Below, piece after piece: positions 1-6,082 of a stretch of 11,064 nt of DNA. Both the position numbers and the translations under genes were made by a program. Where the stretch lies: assembly GCA_020355105.1 (NCBI GenBank), contig CP070658.1:537245-548308 (forward strand), read 5' to 3'. How positions within the stretch are numbered: the stretch's first letter is position 1; each line of letters begins with the position of its first letter. The DNA is from Candidatus Thorarchaeota archaeon. GTDB lineage: Archaea > Asgardarchaeota > Thorarchaeia > Thorarchaeales > Thorarchaeaceae. The notes beneath the pieces were generated by a model. The model made no database searches. It was not told the origin of the DNA and was given only the letters and a program-made list of their open reading frames with translations.

Positions 1-597
1 AGCCTCCTGTCTGAAGGTCACCTCAAGTACCGCGCCGCCTGCCTTGGTTGCGCCAATGCCCTTCGCAATTGCAAGAGCAACCTGTTTGGCCTTCCCCGAT
101 TGGTCATTATGCACGGCGATAAAAGCAAAGAATCCTTTACCTTCCAAGTAAGCCTGCCTGACACCCACGCCTATCATCCGTGGAGCTACCAAGATTATGT
201 CAATGTGATCAGGGGGCTCAATCATCCCAAATGTAATGTTGTAGCCCGAGGCGAAGCAGAGAACCTTGTCCGGTGTCAGAGATGGAAGAATGCTCTCTGA
301 GAAGACTGTGGGTTGGACCTCATCCGGAACCAGTAGCAGTACTATGCGGGCCTTCTCCACAGCGTTCTGTATCCCTAGCACTTCGAAACCATCAGACTCA
401 GCAGCCTTCCAAGATTCATCAGGAATTGTACCGACGATAACATTCACCCCGCTCTCCTTGAGATTGAGTGCTTGGGCCCTCCCCTGATTCCCATATCCGA
501 TGACTGCCACCAGCCCTTCAATGAGGGATAGATCAGCATGCTCATCGAAGTATATCGGAGTTTCCATTTTGGGGGCTTTCTCTTCCTTATCTGGCAT
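1..597 (-). CDS. Ketol-acid reductoisomerase-like protein, divergent, C-terminus beyond window edge
   Basis: The visible 199 residues are the N-terminal Rossmann domain of the acetohydroxyacid isomeroreductase (KARI) family, whose genuine members make branched-chain amino acid precursors in the cytosol. Family signs are the opening METPIYFDEHADLSLIEG (residues 11-28), the dinucleotide motif GYGNQG (34-39), ALNLKESGVNVIVG (43-56), LVPDEVQ (89-95), and IAVHNDQSGKA (160-170). Key catalytic positions differ: the segment that is normally HGFNIH reads SGYNIT (117-122), so the active-site His is Ser117, and the usual APKGPGH reads APRMIGV (138-144), so the catalytic Lys is Arg140. The cofactor loop TIPDESW (57-63) carries acidic residues and lacks the usual Arg, hinting at NAD(H) preference. 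The metal-binding acidic residues would lie past the edge. The start at 597 is uncertain: ATG 567 (METPIYF) best matches family N-termini, and ATG 681 inside the upstream gene is also in frame. A true KARI role is doubtful; an uncharacterised KARI-like oxidoreductase is more likely. Confidence 0.85.
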   Translation of the reverse strand, partial: MPDKEEKAPKMETPIYFDEHADLSLIEGLVAVIGYGNQGRAQALNLKESGVNVIVGTIPDESWKAAESDGFEVLGIQNAVEKARIVLLLVPDEVQPTVFSESILPSLTPDKVLCFASGYNITFGMIEPPDHIDIILVAPRMIGVGVRQAYLEGKGFFAFIAVHNDQSGKAKQVALAIAKGIGATKAGGAVLEVTFRQEA

Positions 598-659
598 AGA
601 TTGGAAACGGTCCAAGCCAGATATCACTGTGCCGTTTCTATTGACTTCTCCTTCTGTGT

Positions 660-839
660 CTAGGCAGGTGCGTAGTAGCATCTCTTTGGAGAAGTGAGTC
701 TACCATCTGCCGTAAGTGACTTGATGATCGTTGATACCTTGGGTTTGGCTATGCCAGTAATCTCCGCGACGTCACCAGCTCTTAGTGGCTTTCCGGCATC
801 CGGAAACGCCTTGTAGACTTTCTCAGCTTCATCTGTCAT
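660..839 (-). CDS. Small winged-helix DNA-binding protein (59 aa)
   Basis: This short gene encodes a single winged helix-turn-helix domain and nothing else. The HTH reads PLRAGDVAEITGIAKPKVS (residues 18-36), followed by the recognition helix STIIKSLTADG and a wing that ends RLTSPKRCYYAPA. Stand-alone wHTH proteins ending in SPKRCYY-AP are, to my recollection, a recurring archaeal group; their targets are unknown to me. The start is supported by an AGAGG ribosome binding site seven bases upstream of the ATG. It lies 41 bases after the stop of the upstream membrane-protein gene and 62 bases before the KARI-like gene, all on the same strand, so it probably belongs to one transcript and may regulate it. 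The single Cys54 in the wing is notable and could serve a redox or metal role, but one Cys alone is weak evidence. Confidence 0.8.
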   Translation of the reverse strand: MTDEAEKVYKAFPDAGKPLRAGDVAEITGIAKPKVSTIIKSLTADGRLTSPKRCYYAPA

Positions 840-880
840 GTCGCTGCCTCTAGAAGATTGTAGACACGAGGAAGACTTGC

Positions 881-1909
881 CTAGGTATCACTCTGTCGCT
901 GACGACGAATCAGAAGGATGATCAGACTTGGGATGACGACCAAAACGGGGCCTATTAGTAGTCCAGCCCAAGCGAATGGGGCTACTGCACCCAGAATCAA
1001 TAGCTTCATCAGAGCAGATGAGTCAAGCTCCCAGTTCTCTCTGAGGGCAATTCTAAGAGTGGCAACCCCCAGCAACAGAGGAATCATTGCGAACGCGGTA
1101 GTCACCACAACTTGGGCATTTGCTGGCACGGTCGAAATGGCAACGACCATCTGAAGCAGCATGGCCATTCCACTTGCAATAAACATCAGGCCGCCAGTGA
1201 CTACCAACCAAGTTGATAGGCTGTTTCGGCCTCGGAGGTCTTGTCGCTTCATCAGGAGATATGCAAGACCAACGATTGTAGTCGCGACAAAGGGTGAAAT
1301 GATGAAGAGCAAGCTCTGACCATTCCACTGGTGGATAATCATCACACTGAAAGGCACGAGTATCCATTCATCTAGGCTGAAACTCTCAATGTAACCGAGT
1401 GCAAGGGCAAAACGTCCTCCTGAGGAGGGCTCAAAGACGGCCAAGAAGTATGTACCAGTCTTGGCAGCTGATATGTCAACATCCGCCATTGCATAGAAAC
1501 TAGTCGGTGTGAAGCCTTCGTATTCTGGATGTGGCGTTCCACTCTGCACTATGACAACGCCTCCGGATTCTGGAGTTTCTAAATAGCTTGGAGCCACTCC
1601 TTCATTGGTTAGACCAGGTCCCATCAGAGCCATAGCTGGACGAAACTCTGAAGGATCTTGATTGATGGGAATCATGAGCGTCAGACGTATTCTTTCTCCT
1701 TCATTTATCTGGAAGCGAAAGTAATGTGGTTCCTCACCTTCATGAAGGTCGGAATACACGACCCATGACTTCGTGGGATTCACAATCTCAACCGCAGTGT
1801 CCAGTGTTTCGCCAGGCTCGGGTGCAACAGGCACGTGTCCGCTCACACTGCTAGTGAGAAGGCCAATCAGAGCTATACCGGCCAACAGTATCAACAATCT
1901 CCGTTTCAT
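881..1909 (-). CDS. Signal-peptide membrane protein with PPC-like extracellular domain and five C-terminal helices (342 aa)
   Basis: Not a named protein. A basic-hydrophobic signal (MKRRLLILLAGIALIGLL) ends near residue 24, probably cleaved around SSVSG|H. Residues 25-180 are predicted outside: a beta-rich domain with NPTKSWVVYSDLHEGEEPHY (44-63), then FRFQINEGERIRLTL, resembling the pre-peptidase C-terminal (PPC) fold, plus the conserved-looking LMGPGL (95-100), YEGFTPTSFY (130-139) and GTYFLAVF (152-159). Hydrophobic helices follow at about 199-220, 233-258, 266-288, 301-316 and 318-334, ending in a basic tail RRQRQ. I recall similar proteins scattered through archaea and bacteria without known function. 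The ATG at 1909 is chosen because it starts directly with the signal peptide; the frame extends upstream to an ATG at 2011, but that would add 34 residues and bury the signal. It leads a probable operon with the wHTH and KARI-like genes. Possible roles as sensor or surface-binding protein are guesses. Confidence 0.82.
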   Translation of the reverse strand: MKRRLLILLAGIALIGLLTSSVSGHVPVAPEPGETLDTAVEIVNPTKSWVVYSDLHEGEEPHYFRFQINEGERIRLTLMIPINQDPSEFRPAMALMGPGLTNEGVAPSYLETPESGGVVIVQSGTPHPEYEGFTPTSFYAMADVDISAAKTGTYFLAVFEPSSGGRFALALGYIESFSLDEWILVPFSVMIIHQWNGQSLLFIISPFVATTIVGLAYLLMKRQDLRGRNSLSTWLVVTGGLMFIASGMAMLLQMVVAISTVPANAQVVVTTAFAMIPLLLGVATLRIALRENWELDSSALMKLLILGAVAPFAWAGLLIGPVLVVIPSLIILLIRRQRQSDT

Positions 1910-1917
1910 ACTCGCAT

Positions 1918-1937
1918 TATTAACTATGGTTAATATC
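1918..1937 (-). promoter_or_regulatory. Dyad-symmetric probable promoter/operator of the leftward operon
   Basis: A perfect inverted repeat TATTAAC-TATG-GTTAATA (1918-1935) lies 8 bases upstream of the ATG at 1909. On the minus strand the AT-rich run GATATTAACC sits about 28 bases before that ATG, which fits an archaeal TATA box driving a leaderless transcript. A dyad over a TATA element is a typical layout for a repressor site. The binding protein is unknown; the nearby wHTH product is an obvious but untested candidate. Confidence 0.45.
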
Positions 1938-2062
1938 AATGCTTCGGTAGGTGATAGAGCCGAAGAGAGGATACTCCAAACGCGACCTAGACCCAGCTCT
2001 AAGAGCAACACTGAAGAGAAGCGAGTGTATTGTCATTCCGCCCCACAGGAAGTGAGTAATGC

Positions 2063-3418
2063 ATGCTGCCACTATACAAGAAAGTCGGTTACTCAATGGG
2101 ACGGTTTGGTCCATCATTCCTGTTGAGTGTAGTACAACTGAGCCTCTTCTGGATCTATGGAACAAGATTCTCTCTCAACTGGCTCCTGAATGGAATCTCA
2201 CTGTCTGCATCCTACATAGTAATTGGATTGACACATTGGCTAACTGGTTACTACAGTGACGGATTGAAATCTCGTCTAGGTAGGCGAAAACCATTCATCA
2301 TCGCGGGTACACCAGGAGTTGTAGTTACTTGCTTCATGCTGTTCGTACCCAACTGGTTCCTCAACACTGCAGACCCAGCCCTAGAACTTCTCGTCTTTTC
2401 GTACTATATAACAATGCTATGTCTGTTCAAGTTCTTCTATGCACTACTAATGACCGCTCATCAAGCATGGTTGCCTGAGATAACAACAGAAGATGAGAGA
2501 CCGCTAGTTTCTGGTCTGATGAACACATTCAACTTCACAGCTAGTTCTGGCGGCGCCATTCTCGGTTTTGTGACCAATTTGTTGTTCGTTGCGGGTCCAC
2601 CTCAGAGGTTGAGCGACACAGGTCTGAACCTACTGCTAATCTTCTGTGGCATCACGTTTCTGTTTTTGATACCATCGATGACAGTGATAAGAGAGAGGCC
2701 CAGCATCATGCCAATCAAGCGTAGTCTAAGAGAAGAAACTGGAATTGCCTTGAGAAACCGCACATTCGTCGGATGGACCTTGGCTGTGGGATTCCTGTCT
2801 TTCACATTCATAGCACTCACGCAGCAGCTGGTCGGATTCATACAAGAGGTACTCCTTCTGGATACTATCGAAGCTCTGCTTCCAGCTGCTCTGTCAATGC
2901 TTGGATCTACAATGGTCTTCTTCTACCTCTGGCTAGTCGGCATTCGTCGGATGGGCAAGAAGAAATCGCTCACGATTGGCCTTGTTTTGCTGGCAGTCTT
3001 GACACCCCTGACACCCATCCTGAGAGGGATAGGCGAGTTAATCGGCTTCACAACTGCTGCCATACTGTTCTTCGTGCCACTTGGCGCGGGCATGGCCATC
3101 TACTACCTAATGAGCTATGTCGTACCTGCTGATATCGCTCATGTCGATGAAATCGTAACCGGCGAGAGTCGTGCCGGCATATACACAGGTTTCATTGGTG
3201 TGCCTCTGAATGTGTTTCAAGCGGCGTCAACACTTCTCCTGGGATGGTTCATGGATTTCTCTGTTACAGCCACTGGAGGTGAACTATGGGGTCTCATGTG
3301 GTGGGGACCAGTCTTTGCGCCCTTCCTGTTGATTGCTGCCTTGATACTTCGATACATCGACATTGATCCTGACTTTGCGTCTTTGTCTGCCACGAAAGAG
3401 GAGTCTGAGATTGCGTGA
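2063..3418 (+). CDS. GPH-type MFS transporter (MelB/SLC45-like), 451 aa
   Basis: A twelve-helix cytoplasmic-membrane transporter of the glycoside-pentoside-hexuronide (GPH) branch of the major facilitator superfamily, whose known members take up sugars with a coupling cation. Diagnostic motifs are the loop 2-3 signature GYYSDGLKSRLGRRKP (62-77), AHQAWLPEITTEDERP (132-147), and the late VPADIAHVDEIVTGESRAGI (354-373) that corresponds to the GPH DxxxYDExxTGxRxxG segment. Length matches the family. The helix-2 Asp pair that binds Na+ in Salmonella MelB (D55, D59) aligns by eye with Ile54 and His58, so MelB-style Na+ coupling is unlikely; proton coupling or facilitated transport as in SLC45/sucrose-type relatives is possible. 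Start ATG 2063 gives the usual short N-terminal segment before helix 1, with a weak GGAAGTGA upstream; ATG 2096 is an alternative. It overlaps the next gene by four bases. The substrate is not deducible. Confidence 0.88.
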   Translation: MLPLYKKVGYSMGRFGPSFLLSVVQLSLFWIYGTRFSLNWLLNGISLSASYIVIGLTHWLTGYYSDGLKSRLGRRKPFIIAGTPGVVVTCFMLFVPNWFLNTADPALELLVFSYYITMLCLFKFFYALLMTAHQAWLPEITTEDERPLVSGLMNTFNFTASSGGAILGFVTNLLFVAGPPQRLSDTGLNLLLIFCGITFLFLIPSMTVIRERPSIMPIKRSLREETGIALRNRTFVGWTLAVGFLSFTFIALTQQLVGFIQEVLLLDTIEALLPAALSMLGSTMVFFYLWLVGIRRMGKKKSLTIGLVLLAVLTPLTPILRGIGELIGFTTAAILFFVPLGAGMAIYYLMSYVVPADIAHVDEIVTGESRAGIYTGFIGVPLNVFQAASTLLLGWFMDFSVTATGGELWGLMWWGPVFAPFLLIAALILRYIDIDPDFASLSATKEESEIA

Positions 3419-4185
3419 GCATTGAGTATATTCCTGGAGCAGAGCCGCTCTATGTGGCGGGTAGTGATACTGGTTGTCTTCTGCTTCATGGTCTCGGAGG
3501 AGGAACCACGTGGGACCTGAAGGAGTTCGCCGAGGTCCTGCATAGGCGAACAGAAATGACAATCTGGTTGCCGGCCCTGAAAGGATTTGGAACAAGACCG
3601 GAAGACCTCTATGAAGTCACCTTTGATGATTGGCTAGCTGATGCTCGTGCGGGTATTGATAGACTGAAGCAAGAATGTAATCGGATACTCGTCCTAGGAC
3701 ACAGCGGCGGAGGGTTGCTCGCCTTGCTTCTGGCGTCTGAACGAAAGGCTATCAGCGCCATCATCACTTGGGCTACGCCAATCGCAGTACAGTATCGCCT
3801 CATAGTGTTGCTTCCATTCATAATGAGAATACCTCTTCTGAGGCGCGTAATTCCAGAGAGATACCCCACAGATCCGTCGGGAAAGCTTAGGGCGCAAGGG
3901 TGGGTGGGATATGATTGGATTTCGCCCGTCGTTGGTCTCGCTGCACGGGATGGAATGAAACGCGTGAAGAAAGCTCTTGCAGATGTCACTTGCCCGGCAT
4001 TCGTAGTCCAGGGATCTGAGGACAAGGCAATATCCGAGAATAGTGCCGAGAAGATATACGAGGCAATCGCCTCAAAAAGGAAGGAAATCTGGATTGTAGA
4101 GGGAGCAGGCCACGCAATCATGAATCATGAAGCGACTAAGGATGAGTTGTATGCGCGCACCATAGATTTCCTTGAGAGCTCCTAG
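3415..4185 (+). CDS. Alpha/beta hydrolase (esterase / monoacylglycerol-lipase-like), 256 aa
   Basis: A soluble serine hydrolase of the alpha/beta fold. The oxyanion segment LLLHGLGGG (22-30), the nucleophile elbow GHSGG (95-99, Ser97), the acid in QGSEDKAI (199-206, Asp203) and the base in GAGHAIMNHE (230-239, His233) give a complete catalytic triad in the usual order and spacing. A lid-like region (about 120-175) lies between strands 6 and 7. Length and the LPALKGFGTRPEDL segment suit the carboxylesterase/monoacylglycerol lipase group (Est30-like), so an ester substrate is likely; substrate and acyl length are not readable. There is no signal peptide, so it acts in the cytoplasm. It starts with GTG at 3415, inside the stop of the transporter gene (GTGA), implying translational coupling and a shared substrate route. 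An ATG start is not available without losing the first strand. Confidence 0.88.
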   Translation: MSIEYIPGAEPLYVAGSDTGCLLLHGLGGGTTWDLKEFAEVLHRRTEMTIWLPALKGFGTRPEDLYEVTFDDWLADARAGIDRLKQECNRILVLGHSGGGLLALLLASERKAISAIITWATPIAVQYRLIVLLPFIMRIPLLRRVIPERYPTDPSGKLRAQGWVGYDWISPVVGLAARDGMKRVKKALADVTCPAFVVQGSEDKAISENSAEKIYEAIASKRKEIWIVEGAGHAIMNHEATKDELYARTIDFLESS

Positions 4186-4250
4186 TCATCTGCAATTCTG
4201 TAGCAAGAACTAACAATGCAGTTCACTCGAAATCGAAATAAGTCGGAACA

Positions 4251-4994
4251 ATGTCGCTCGGGCGTACGACCCTAGAGAGAGGGAACAAGTTGGACATAAG
4301 CGAGGAGAAATGGCAGAGGCAAGAGTGGCTCTCAGAAGCCCGGCAATTGATTAGCTGGGCCAACTCGCAACCCCTAACCTACCCGATAATGCTTGCTGTC
4401 AGACACTCGCACAGAGAAACAGTGAGGACTCTTGATGAGATGGTAGATAGAAGAATCACAGACATAGGCCGCGAAATGGGCAGAGAGTTTGGGAGAAGAC
4501 TGCCAGTCGATAGAAGAGTTGTTATTAGGCATAGCAGGATAGGCCGATGCCGCGAAACAGCTGAGAATCTCGAAGACGGAATTCGTGAAATGGGAGGCAA
4601 GGTAAGACAGTTGGAAGAGCTTGGAATTCTTGTAGGGCCACGCGTTCAGGACGCTGAAATCTGGAGCAATGTGGGTGTCGATGGAATAGAAGTGGCCAAG
4701 TTTGTCAATGACTATGCGGATGGTCGCTATCATGAGAATCGGATAGAACGATTCGAGAGCTATCGTAAGAGAGTCATAGAAGGTACCATCGGCACACTGA
4801 TTGCAGCTCAGCCAGGTGACATGTACATCTACGTAACACATGACACCTTCTTACTGATGGCCAAAAGAGCATATCTGAGTCACGCGGTCGCGGATGCAGA
4901 CAGGCCCCCCTATCTGGGAGGTTGGGGACTCTCAAGAGAATCCGAAGTTCTTCGTCTGTTCGAGAGAGGAGTCACAAAAGAGATTGAGATCTAG
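4251..4994 (+). CDS. Histidine phosphatase superfamily protein (247 aa)
   Basis: A soluble phosphoglycerate-mutase-like protein. The catalytic motif usually written RHG appears as AVRHSHRET (49-57, His52 the presumed phosphohistidine), followed by RRITDIGREMGREFGRRL (67-84), matching LTxxGxxQAxxLGxxL. The second Arg region is IRHSRIGRCRETAENL (92-107), matching the SPLxRAxQTA segment, and the second catalytic His lies in YVTHDTFLLMA (194-204, His197). The core histidines and arginines are all present, so it is probably active on a phosphorylated small molecule or protein. The HD at 197-198 resembles the acid phosphatase branch more than the mutase branch. The first 40 residues are extra; TTG at 4290 is an alternative start and affects nothing catalytic. 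It begins 65 bases after the hydrolase gene, so cotranscription is likely but not certain. No signal peptide, hence cytoplasmic. Confidence 0.8.
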   Translation: MSLGRTTLERGNKLDISEEKWQRQEWLSEARQLISWANSQPLTYPIMLAVRHSHRETVRTLDEMVDRRITDIGREMGREFGRRLPVDRRVVIRHSRIGRCRETAENLEDGIREMGGKVRQLEELGILVGPRVQDAEIWSNVGVDGIEVAKFVNDYADGRYHENRIERFESYRKRVIEGTIGTLIAAQPGDMYIYVTHDTFLLMAKRAYLSHAVADADRPPYLGGWGLSRESEVLRLFERGVTKEIEI

Positions 4995-5061
4995 AATTGG
5001 GCTTTGCAGCATAACAAAGAAGTCATTAGCATCAGATATCAGCTGATTACGTTGAGAAAGC

Positions 5062-5523
5062 ATGATTGACCGCTCCGAACTTGAAACTTGGACTTGGATT
5101 CTGAAGTACTGGGCAATCATATTCCCAATTCTCTTCGTAGCAGGTCTTGTGTCCAGTCAGCTGGGAAGCTCCTCCTCCTGGCTTCCATTTGTCTGTAGCG
5201 TGCCCTTGACAGTGATACCGGTCACCTATCGAAACTTGGTCGGAGGCGGATGCAGTCTGAGATTCCAGATGTGTGCTCTTGTAAAGGGAATGATTGCAGG
5301 CGTCATGTTTCTTCTTCTTTCGATGGCTGCGGACTATTATGTCTGGAACGTTCTGCGAGGATACCTCGGGTGGACTCCACTTGCCTCGGCCTTCTTCACG
5401 TCAATCATTTACCAGTTGTGGTTCTTCAGTGCAGTAATGGGAGGTTTCGGCGCAAGAATCATGGAAATCCGAGGGCAGTCTAGAGGTATCAATGGAACAC
5501 CAAAAGTGTCAATGCGCGAATAG
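5062..5523 (+). CDS. Four-helix integral membrane protein of unknown function (153 aa)
   Basis: I do not recognise the family. Hydrophobic segments lie at about residues 13-31, 40-57, 72-92 and 105-130, with a charged N-terminal stretch (MIDRSELE) and a polar basic tail (ARIMEIRGQSRGINGT). Cys45, Cys64 and Cys71 are spread over two segments and do not form a clear metal site. The segment VTYRNLVGGGCSLRFQM (54-70) between helices 2 and 3 is the most family-like stretch. ATG 5062 is the first start in frame and is preceded only by a weak GAGAAAGC. It follows the histidine phosphatase gene by 67 bases on the same strand, and a hairpin lies about 20 bases after its stop, so it probably ends the transporter-hydrolase-phosphatase cluster. 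Confidence 0.65.
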   Translation: MIDRSELETWTWILKYWAIIFPILFVAGLVSSQLGSSSSWLPFVCSVPLTVIPVTYRNLVGGGCSLRFQMCALVKGMIAGVMFLLLSMAADYYVWNVLRGYLGWTPLASAFFTSIIYQLWFFSAVMGGFGARIMEIRGQSRGINGTPKVSMRE

Positions 5524-5544
5524 TCAAGTCAGACCTGCTCCAAG

Positions 5545-5567
5545 GGGTTGATTCGTTGAATCAACTC
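5545..5567 (+). repeat. Inverted repeat / possible transcript-end hairpin
   Basis: Perfect 8-base arms GTTGATTC (5547-5554) and GAATCAAC (5558-5565) flank the loop GTT, with a G-T wobble and a further G-C pair outside. It lies just after the stop of the four-helix membrane gene. No T-run follows, so it is not a textbook intrinsic terminator; an RNA-stabilising 3' hairpin or a DNA-binding operator for the next gene are both possible. Confidence 0.5.
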
Positions 5568-5612
5568 GGTCGGGAGAGGGAAAACTGGTTACATATTACG
5601 TAGAACTAGCCC

Positions 5613-5640
5613 TATATTTCATCCCCCACATCTATTTATG
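5613..5640 (+). promoter_or_regulatory. Probable promoter of the small membrane protein gene
   Basis: Two archaeal TATA-like elements occur in this AT-rich patch: TATATTT (5613-5619) and TATTTATG (5633-5640). Either would place initiation about 25 bases downstream, near 5642 or 5662, ahead of the ribosome binding site at 5670. Short CTAGC/GCTAG inverted copies around the patch are noted but may be chance. Confidence 0.45.
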
Positions 5641-5669
5641 CTAGTAAAGCTAGGATTCTGTTACCACAT

Positions 5670-5678
5670 GGAGTGGAT
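5670..5678 (+). promoter_or_regulatory. Ribosome binding site that decides the start at 5685
   Basis: GGAGTGGAT closely resembles the archaeal consensus GGAGGTGAT and lies six bases before ATG 5685. It rules against the in-frame GTG at 5673, which falls inside the site itself. The site sits within a five-codon reading frame MEWIM (5668-5685) whose TAA stop shares its last A with the ATG. Confidence 0.6.
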
Positions 5679-5684
5679 AATGTA

Positions 5685-5909
5685 ATGGGAAAAGGTCTCG
5701 CTTTACTTGGACTCATCCTAATCATTGTAGGGATTATGCCATTGTTTCTACCAATGCTAGGAATCGCTGAGCTTGCCATCCTTACTGATGCTCTCACCAC
5801 TGGCCTCGGTCTGTACTCTTTGCCACTCGCAGGCTACGTGTTCTCTGAGTTGATGCTAATCCTCATTGGGCTGGGATTCATCCTACTCGTAGTGGGAGCC
5901 ATGAGGTAG
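5685..5909 (+). CDS. Small two-helix membrane protein (74 aa)
   Basis: A small, very hydrophobic protein of unknown function. Helix 1 covers about residues 4-26 (LALLGLILIIVGIMPLFLP) and helix 2 about 52-72 (VFSELMLILIGLGFILLVVG), joined by a loop containing LTDALTTGLGLYSLPLAG. A single Lys3 at the N-terminus and Arg74 at the C-terminus are the only basic residues, so both ends probably face the cytoplasm as a helical hairpin. The start is fixed by the GGAGTGGAT site and follows its own promoter-like region, so it is likely transcribed alone. It could be a small membrane subunit or modulator, but nothing in the sequence names a partner. It might be missed by automatic annotation because of its length. 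Confidence 0.62.
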   Translation: MGKGLALLGLILIIVGIMPLFLPMLGIAELAILTDALTTGLGLYSLPLAGYVFSELMLILIGLGFILLVVGAMR

Positions 5910-5974
5910 ACCCTCAATCAAGTGGATAGCTCCTAGGGCAAATCCTGTTCATAAGCATAGAACACTTTGACACG

Positions 5975-5990
5975 GGTTGTTGGGGCAACC
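5975..5990 (+). repeat. Short inverted repeat between the small membrane gene and the HTH_42 gene
   Basis: GGTTG (5975-5979) and CAACC (5986-5990) can pair over a six-base loop TTGGGG. The remainder of 5910-6082 holds no gene, RNA gene or convincing promoter that I can see; CATAAGCATAG near 5950 is the only TATA-like patch. Confidence 0.25.
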
Positions 5991-6071
5991 GGCTTAGTGG
6001 AGACTGAAAAAGTAGTTGGCTTCAGGTTAGATGATAGAATCGAGACTCATTGACCAATCTCTTCATATGTC

Positions 6072-6078
6072 GGGAGGT
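6072..6078 (+). promoter_or_regulatory. Strong ribosome binding site for the HTH_42 gene
   Basis: GGGAGGT lies four bases before ATG 6083 and is the best Shine-Dalgarno match in the window. It favours ATG 6083 over the in-frame upstream ATG at 6050. Confidence 0.7.
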
Positions 6079-6082
6079 CGCG

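Noticed and set aside
598..681. Extension of the KARI-like protein to an ATG at 681 within the wHTH gene
   Set aside because: The added 28 residues have no family counterpart and no ribosome binding site precedes them; kept only as a possibility.
1910..2011. N-terminal extension of the PPC-like membrane protein to an ATG at 2011
   Set aside because: It would place 34 residues before an evident signal peptide and run across the dyad and TATA-like element.
3609..4121. 170-codon open frame on the minus strand inside the hydrolase gene
   Set aside because: It lies wholly opposite a gene with a full catalytic triad, its product shows no recognisable motif, and it is an antisense shadow.
4374..4841. 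155-codon open frame on the minus strand inside the histidine phosphatase gene
   Set aside because: Antisense to clear phosphatase motifs, with no domain signal of its own.
6050..6082. Earlier start of the HTH_42 protein at ATG 6050
   Set aside because: The strong GGGAGGT site lies inside this extension and points to ATG 6083.
5910..6082. Possible structured RNA or tRNA in the gap
   Set aside because: Only a 5-base stem was found; no T-loop GTTCRANNC signature or cloverleaf pairing could be built.
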